The translations under genes were made by a program, and so were the position numbers. This document shows, piece after piece, positions 59,461-64,000 of a DNA stretch of 64,000 bases. The notes under the pieces are model-generated. The model was not told the origin of the DNA. It did not search any database and saw only the letters and a list, made by a program, of their open reading frames with translations. Source of the DNA: Lactobacillus xujianguonis (GTDB lineage Bacteria; Bacillota; Bacilli; Lactobacillales; Lactobacillaceae); the NCBI RefSeq assembly GCF_004009905.1, contig NZ_ML136873.1:83310-147309 (forward strand), given 5' to 3'. Position 1 is the first letter of the stretch. Every line of letters begins with the position of its first letter.

Positions 59461-62292
59461 ATGAACGACACACTGAAAGATGCAATTTTAAATAGTCTAT
59501 ATGATCAAGCTTATCCCGGTCATGAATTATTGGGCCCGCAGCTATTAACTAATACTGCAGATGATAAAATCTGGCTCACTTTACGCCGGGAGTTGTTGAC
59601 CTGCAAGAGTTTTACTTGGGGCGTGGCTTTTATTACGCCAGATATGTTAGTGCCCTTTAAGTTAGTGATGGCTGAATTGGCCCAAAAGGGCGTCAAGGGG
59701 ACGTTAATTACCGGGACTTACTTGGGCTTTAATCAGCCACGAGTTTTTACGGAACTGCGTAAGATTCCGAATTTAGCAATCCGGATTGTGCAGGAAAATG
59801 GTTTTCACGTTAAGGGTTATTTATTCGATCATGGCACTTATGAAACAGCTATTATTGGCAGTGCCAACTTTACGCGTTCAGCTTTACTCAGCAATACTGA
59901 ATGGTCGATGAAATTATCCTCAACCAAGCAAGGAGAATTTGTGGCCCAAATTAAGCGGCAACTTGCTAGCTTAGAAGCGCAAAGTAGTCCTTTGACGAAA
60001 GAGTGGTTACATAATTATGCTGCAAATTGGCAGCAGCTTACAGCGACAAGTAAATCTAAGGCTGTATCGTCAGAAAAAATCACTCCGAATGCGATGCAGC
60101 AAGCAGCCTTAAAGAATTTGACGGCTTTGGTTAAAGCAGGAGCAAAACGTGGGTTGATTGTTTCGGCAACTGGCACTGGTAAGACTTACCTGGGGGCTTT
60201 TGCAGTTAAGCAGTTTAAGCCGCGGCGCTTTTTATATGTGGTTCACCGCCGGCAGATTGCGCAGAAGTCATTAGAGAGTTTTTATCGTGTAATTGGCGGA
60301 GACCGCAGTAATTATGGCATTTTAGCGGGAGATCAACATGATACTGCTTGCCAATATCTTTTTGCGACGGTGCAGACTTTAAGTCAGCCGCAGGTGTTGG
60401 CTCAATTTGATCCGGCAGACTTTGATTACATCTTAATTGATGAGGCTCACCGGGCCACTGCTCCTAGTTATCAAAAAATTTTAAACTACTTTCAGCCGCA
60501 ATTTTTATTAGGGATGACGGCCACGCCCGAGCGGATGGACGAAGGCAATGTTTACCAAATTTTCGACTATCATTTAGCTTATGAAATCCGCTTGCGGGAT
60601 GCGTTAGAAGAAAAAATGCTGACGCCTTTTCATTATGTTGGGGTGCAAGACTACGAAGCAGACGGACAAGTGATTGATGAAACGTCAGCTTTGCGCTATT
60701 TAACTGCTAAAAAGCGGGTAGCTTATATCTTAAAGGAACTGGCTTATTACGGCTATAGTGGAGAAAAGGTGCAAGGCCTTGTTTTCTGCAGCCGGCAGGA
60801 AGAAGCACGCAGTTTAGCCCAGCAGTTTACTGAGCAAGGGCATCCGGCAGTAGCCTTAACCAATGAAGACAGTTTTAAAAAACGGCAGGCAGCAATTGCG
60901 GATTTGCAGGCGGGAAAACTTGAATATTTAATCACGGTTGATTTGTTTAATGAAGGGGTCGATATTCCCTCGTTAAACCAGATCGTGATGTTGCGTAATA
61001 CCCAGTCCAGCATTGTTTTCATCCAGCAATTAGGACGAGGGTTACGAAAATATCCTGGTAAGAGTTTTGTGACTGTTTTAGACTTTATCGGAAATTATCG
61101 CAACAATTTCTTAATTCCAATTGCCTTAAATCATGATGTCAGCCGGGACGTAGATCGAGTGCGGCGCGAAACAATGTTGCCCAGTCTTATAGGCCTGTCG
61201 ACCATTAACTTTAGCAAGATTGCGGCAGAAAAGATTTTAACGTCCTTAGATAAAATCAAATTGGATGGTTTAAAAGAGCTGCGTAAGTCCTATCGTGAAC
61301 TGAAAGAAAAGATTGGTCGCGTGCCGCTACTGCAGGATTTTGCCGATTATGGCTCAACTTCGCCATTAGTTTTTGCACAAAATCATAGTTTGCCGAATTA
61401 CGGGACTTTTTTACAAAAAATGGGTGAGCAAATTACCCTGACTGCAAGTCAGAAAGGGATGCTGACGTTTGTAATTAAGGAATTGTTAAACGGTAAACGG
61501 CCACATGAATTGGTGCTGCTGCAGTTGTTACTGGCACAAGGGCGAGTTAGCTCAGCAGAATACATTGCCGCCTTAAAGGAACATGGTGCCTATGTTAATG
61601 AGCAGGTCTTACAATCAGTGCGAGAGATTTTAAGCCTGAGCTTTTTTGAGGTTAAAAGTGGCAAAACTACTAAAAAAGCCCAATATGGTGGGGCAACTTT
61701 AATAACTTTTACGCAAAATGACTATGCTTTATCGCCAATTTTGCAGCAGAATCTGACTAATTCTGAATTTAAAAAATTGCTGCAAGATGCCATTGTGACA
61801 GGCTTGAAAATGACTCAGGCTTATCGTGGCGACCAGCAATTTACCCTTTATGAGCAATATGATCGTGAAGATGTTTGCCGGTTACTTAATTGGCCACTGG
61901 ATGTGAGTGCACCAATGTATGGCTATCGTGTAGGCGAAACTGAAACGCCGATTTTTATCACTTATCAAAAAAATGATGAGGAGAAGAGAAATGCGGTGTA
62001 CGATAATCGCTTAATTAACGGTCGGAGTTTGCGCTGGTATACGCGTAGCCCGCGGCATCTAGATTCAGATGAGGTCCAGCGGCTTTTAGCTCAGCAGATG
62101 AAATTACATCTCTTTGTTAAGCGCAGCGATGCTGCCGGTAAGCAATTCTTTTATTTAGGTGAGGCTAAAATAGTACCTGAGTCAGTTAAAGAAGAGCAAA
62201 TTGGTCCGAAGAAAAAGGCGGCAGTGGGGATGGACTTGTTGCTGTTAAAGCCGTTAACTGTCACCATGAATGATTTATTATTTGGCGAATAA
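59461..62292 (+). CDS. PLD-nuclease / SF2 helicase / DUF3427 protein
   Basis: This is a 943-residue protein. The N-terminal phospholipase D-like domain (HVKGYLFDHGTYETAIIGSA, then NFTRSAL) carries one HKD motif. The SF2 helicase has Walker A VSATGTGKTYLGAF, IDEAHR, GMTATPER, and motif VI QQLGRGLRKYPGK. DUF3427 occupies the C-terminal third (MYGYRVGETETPIFITYQKN). ATG 59461 has GAAAGGA upstream; the longer frame begins within the preceding terminator. This architecture is widespread in Firmicutes and also seen among DNA-repair and phage-defence candidates. Role unproven. Confidence 0.9.
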   Translation: MNDTLKDAILNSLYDQAYPGHELLGPQLLTNTADDKIWLTLRRELLTCKSFTWGVAFITPDMLVPFKLVMAELAQKGVKGTLITGTYLGFNQPRVFTELRKIPNLAIRIVQENGFHVKGYLFDHGTYETAIIGSANFTRSALLSNTEWSMKLSSTKQGEFVAQIKRQLASLEAQSSPLTKEWLHNYAANWQQLTATSKSKAVSSEKITPNAMQQAALKNLTALVKAGAKRGLIVSATGTGKTYLGAFAVKQFKPRRFLYVVHRRQIAQKSLESFYRVIGGDRSNYGILAGDQHDTACQYLFATVQTLSQPQVLAQFDPADFDYILIDEAHRATAPSYQKILNYFQPQFLLGMTATPERMDEGNVYQIFDYHLAYEIRLRDALEEKMLTPFHYVGVQDYEADGQVIDETSALRYLTAKKRVAYILKELAYYGYSGEKVQGLVFCSRQEEARSLAQQFTEQGHPAVALTNEDSFKKRQAAIADLQAGKLEYLITVDLFNEGVDIPSLNQIVMLRNTQSSIVFIQQLGRGLRKYPGKSFVTVLDFIGNYRNNFLIPIALNHDVSRDVDRVRRETMLPSLIGLSTINFSKIAAEKILTSLDKIKLDGLKELRKSYRELKEKIGRVPLLQDFADYGSTSPLVFAQNHSLPNYGTFLQKMGEQITLTASQKGMLTFVIKELLNGKRPHELVLLQLLLAQGRVSSAEYIAALKEHGAYVNEQVLQSVREILSLSFFEVKSGKTTKKAQYGGATLITFTQNDYALSPILQQNLTNSEFKKLLQDAIVTGLKMTQAYRGDQQFTLYEQYDREDVCRLLNWPLDVSAPMYGYRVGETETPIFITYQKNDEEKRNAVYDNRLINGRSLRWYTRSPRHLDSDEVQRLLAQQMKLHLFVKRSDAAGKQFFYLGEAKIVPESVKEEQIGPKKKAAVGMDLLLLKPLTVTMNDLLFGE

Positions 62293-62320
62293 AAAAGAGC
62301 GCATCTGCGCTCTTTTTGTG
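62292..62320. terminator. Bidirectional terminator after the helicase gene
   Basis: AAAAAGAGCGCA and TGCGCTCTTTTT form a compact hairpin serving both convergent genes. Confidence 0.9.
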
Positions 62321-62326
62321 TGCGAT

Positions 62327-63457
62327 TTAGTTACTGCTAAAGGTGTCAGGCTTAATATGGTTCAAGATTTCATAGCCGACAACTTTGTTGGCTTTTTCGC
62401 TATCAGTTGTTTGGTTTAAGAACATGACTAAACCGTTTTGATTATCAGTTGTCATTTGGAACCAATTGCCAAAGTGAGTTCCGGCCAAGTTACCATAAGC
62501 CATCTTTAAATTATCATTGTTCTTTAAGTAAACTCCGCCAGAATAGTCTTTTTCATTTCTTGTTTTTAAGTGGGTAAGGTAATTGAAGTCTGCTTTACTT
62601 AAGATTGACCCATTAGTTAGACCGACTTGGATGCGGTAATAATCCATTGGTGTTGAGAACATATTGCCTGCGCCAGGAAGTTGAGAAGCTAAACTTCTTT
62701 TTACGTAGCTAGGGTCTTGGTAATTTTTACCATTCCAATAGTAAGAAATTGGGTCCGTTAAGCTAGAAGGAATATCTTGGTAAAGGAAAGTGCTCTTAAG
62801 ATTAAGCCGATCTACAATTCTTTCTTGGAAGTTTTCTTCATAAGATTTACCGGTAATTTTACTAATAATTCCTGCTAGCAAGATATAGTTGGAGTTGTTG
62901 TAAAAGTATGACCCAACTTTACCTTCAGGGGTAGAGTTAATGTTGTTGATGACCCACTGAATAGCTTTATCTTCTGAATAGTTGCGGCCGCGGTTAACTT
63001 CAGTTCCAGTAGCATGAATTCCAGAAGTGTGGGTTAAAAGATTACCAATGCTAATTTTGTCGGCATTTTCAACATTAGGATACCAACGTGAGATTTTAGT
63101 GTATTGACTAAATTCTTGGTCAGTATTTGCTGTTTCATTAATTAATTGCACAATCATTGCACCGGTAACTACTTTTTGCAGGGATGCTGTTGGATACACT
63201 ACCTTGCTATTGCCGTTACCGATTTTTTTACCATACCAAGCATAGCCGTAACTTATTTGCTGAGGGGTGCCGTCTTTAATGACAACGACACTGCCACGAA
63301 CGTGATTTTTTTGTAAAGTATTGCGGACAAAGCTACGCATTTCACTTTTTTCTGCTTGAGTTGCTGCTTTTGCAACATGAGCTGGATGGGCGGTACTAAA
63401 GGCCGTACTACTCAAAGCTAATGTAGCAGCAGCTAGAGTAAGTAATTTATGTTTCAA
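62327..63457 (-). CDS. Secreted serine hydrolase, beta-lactamase/D-Ala-D-Ala carboxypeptidase fold
   Basis: This is a 376-residue class C beta-lactamase-like protein with a Sec signal peptide (KLLTLAAATLALSSTAFSTA, cleaved near VAKAA). The catalytic SxxK is SLQK (Ser92, Lys95) and the YxN motif is FYNNSNYILLAG. The third motif is HxG in GTHFGN. Such proteins act as DD-peptidases, esterases or autolysin modulators in the wall; true beta-lactamase activity is unlikely. GAGGAGC precedes the ATG on the minus strand. It is a single gene, divergent from the rRNA promoter region. Confidence 0.9.
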   Translation of the reverse strand: MKHKLLTLAAATLALSSTAFSTAHPAHVAKAATQAEKSEMRSFVRNTLQKNHVRGSVVVIKDGTPQQISYGYAWYGKKIGNGNSKVVYPTASLQKVVTGAMIVQLINETANTDQEFSQYTKISRWYPNVENADKISIGNLLTHTSGIHATGTEVNRGRNYSEDKAIQWVINNINSTPEGKVGSYFYNNSNYILLAGIISKITGKSYEENFQERIVDRLNLKSTFLYQDIPSSLTDPISYYWNGKNYQDPSYVKRSLASQLPGAGNMFSTPMDYYRIQVGLTNGSILSKADFNYLTHLKTRNEKDYSGGVYLKNNDNLKMAYGNLAGTHFGNWFQMTTDNQNGLVMFLNQTTDSEKANKVVGYEILNHIKPDTFSSN

Positions 63458-63760
63458 AATATGATGCTCCTCGTTAGAAATGTATTAGTCATATTATAGA
63501 ACTTCTTATTCATAAGAGGTACTGTTCAAGAGATATTTAACGATATTGTAACTGCTTTTAAATAAAAATTGAAAAAATTTTACTAGTTCTTTACTTAAAA
63601 ATTAGTAAATCACTAACAATTCAATTAAGTAAGAGGAAAATAGCAGCAAATTTAAGATAAAAGCTGTTATTAGATTAAATTATTATCCGTAAATCACGGA
63701 CTAATCCGAACGAAAAGAAATAGTTGACGAAAAGAGAAACAAAGGGTAATATATTTAACT
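63458..63760. other. Gene-free AT-rich region upstream of the rRNA promoter
   Basis: No frame with a ribosome-binding site is seen on either strand. The promoter of the secreted hydrolase gene must lie in its first 100 nt (minus strand). The rest is AT-rich spacer. Confidence 0.5.
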
Positions 63761-63797
63761 GCCGTCGGGTGATGCGAAAGCGTCGCTGAACGGCAGA
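63761..63797. other. Hairpin with GAAA tetraloop upstream of the rRNA promoter
   Basis: CTGCCGT pairs with ACGGCAG at the base, and GATGC-GAAA-GCGTC caps it. It is GC-rich in an AT-rich setting and lacks a T tail on the plus strand. It may protect or end an upstream transcript; the function is not known. Confidence 0.55.
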
Positions 63798-63817
63798 AAA
63801 ATAAAATAAAAAAGTGC

Positions 63818-63846
63818 TTGACATGAAGTCAAGTAACGAGTATTAT
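63818..63846 (+). promoter_or_regulatory. rRNA operon promoter
   Basis: TTGACA (63818-63823), a 17-nt spacer and TATTAT (63841-63846), with an A-rich UP-like tract at 63797-63813. Followed by the GTTGTC/GACAAC hairpin (63854-63870). Confidence 0.88.
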
Positions 63847-63849
63847 TAA

Positions 63850-64000
63850 ATGCGTTGTCGATGAGACAACAGGTAGTACTTTGAAAACTGAACAAAGTTT
63901 CGCTAAAAGTGTGCGGGTGTAAAAACCCAAACAAAGAAGCGAAGTCAATTCGCAAGCAATAAATCTTGAGACAAAGATCTTAAGAAATCGAAATGAAGTC
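63850..64000 (+). other. Leader of an rRNA operon (16S start lies beyond the window)
   Basis: GTTGTCGATGAGACAAC is followed by CTTTGAAAACTGAACAAAG, the anti-termination/processing leader common before Lactobacillus 16S rRNA. The conserved 16S 5' end is not yet reached at base 64000. Confidence 0.75.

Noticed and set aside
63755..63955. 66-codon minus-strand frame across the rRNA promoter and leader
   Set aside because: It covers the promoter and processing leader, lacks a ribosome-binding site and has no protein-like composition.

Overview
The window is low-GC Firmicute DNA from a Lactobacillus in the strict sense, most likely the acidophilus/helveticus/crispatus branch. The evidence is the recF-gyrB-gyrA-rpsF-ssb-rpsR-gdpP-rplI-dnaB gene order typical of the region just clockwise of oriC, a helveticus-type D-lactate dehydrogenase, YSIRK/LPXTG surface proteins, and a monomeric B12-dependent ribonucleotide reductase of the L. 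leichmannii type. A full-consensus ParB site (parS) at 39051 and two weaker ones also fit an origin-proximal position. Species assignment is inference; no 16S sequence is present, although the window ends inside the leader of an rRNA operon.

Layout. 1-11 kb: DNA topology, replication, ribosomal proteins and c-di-AMP turnover. 11-16 kb: ROK sugar kinase, a CPBP protease gene interrupted by an amber codon, CsbD and GlsB stress proteins, a DUF2974 hydrolase and an MgtC-like protein. 16-24 kb: tRNA-Thr(AGU), a RelB/YafQ toxin-antitoxin pair, a WYL regulator with a flavin-oxidoreductase-like gene, cytochrome b5, MsrB/MsrA, an ArsR-rhodanese regulator, a zinc-finger-less sirtuin and a TetR regulator. 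Several intergenic gaps here carry a short dispersed repeat. 24-29 kb: a fluoride riboswitch with two FluC genes, then a thiol-redox module (Cys-pair microprotein, thioredoxin, ArsR-rhodanese, TrxB, DsbA/FrnE-like) with two near-identical promoter/operators. 28.8-32.5 kb: a cobalamin operon (class II ribonucleotide reductase, DUF4430 lipoprotein, CbrT-like ECF S-component, PduO adenosyltransferase). 34.6-37.6 kb: a TrpXYZ-like ABC transporter preceded by a leader-peptide attenuator with four mutually exclusive RNA segments. 38-43 kb: HAD phosphatase, aldo/keto reductase, a frameshifted endonuclease/phosphatase gene and a TetM-like translational GTPase.

43.2-48.7 kb is the most interesting block: an Rgg regulator, a 57-residue peptide with a Thr/Asp-rich C-terminus, a graspetide-type ATP-grasp ligase, an ABC exporter without a peptidase domain, and a separate two-gene ABC transporter. 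It reads as a quorum-regulated ester/amide-crosslinked RiPP pathway.

48.7-64 kb: ldhD, two YSIRK surface-protein genes (the first disrupted, with a 28-nt inverted repeat in it), fructosamine kinase, a CsbD promoter remnant, exonuclease III, a doubly frameshifted amino-acid permease, a PLD-helicase-DUF3427 protein, a secreted beta-lactamase-fold hydrolase, and an rRNA promoter and leader. At least four genes are broken, three of them by 1-nt losses, most of these in short homopolymers.
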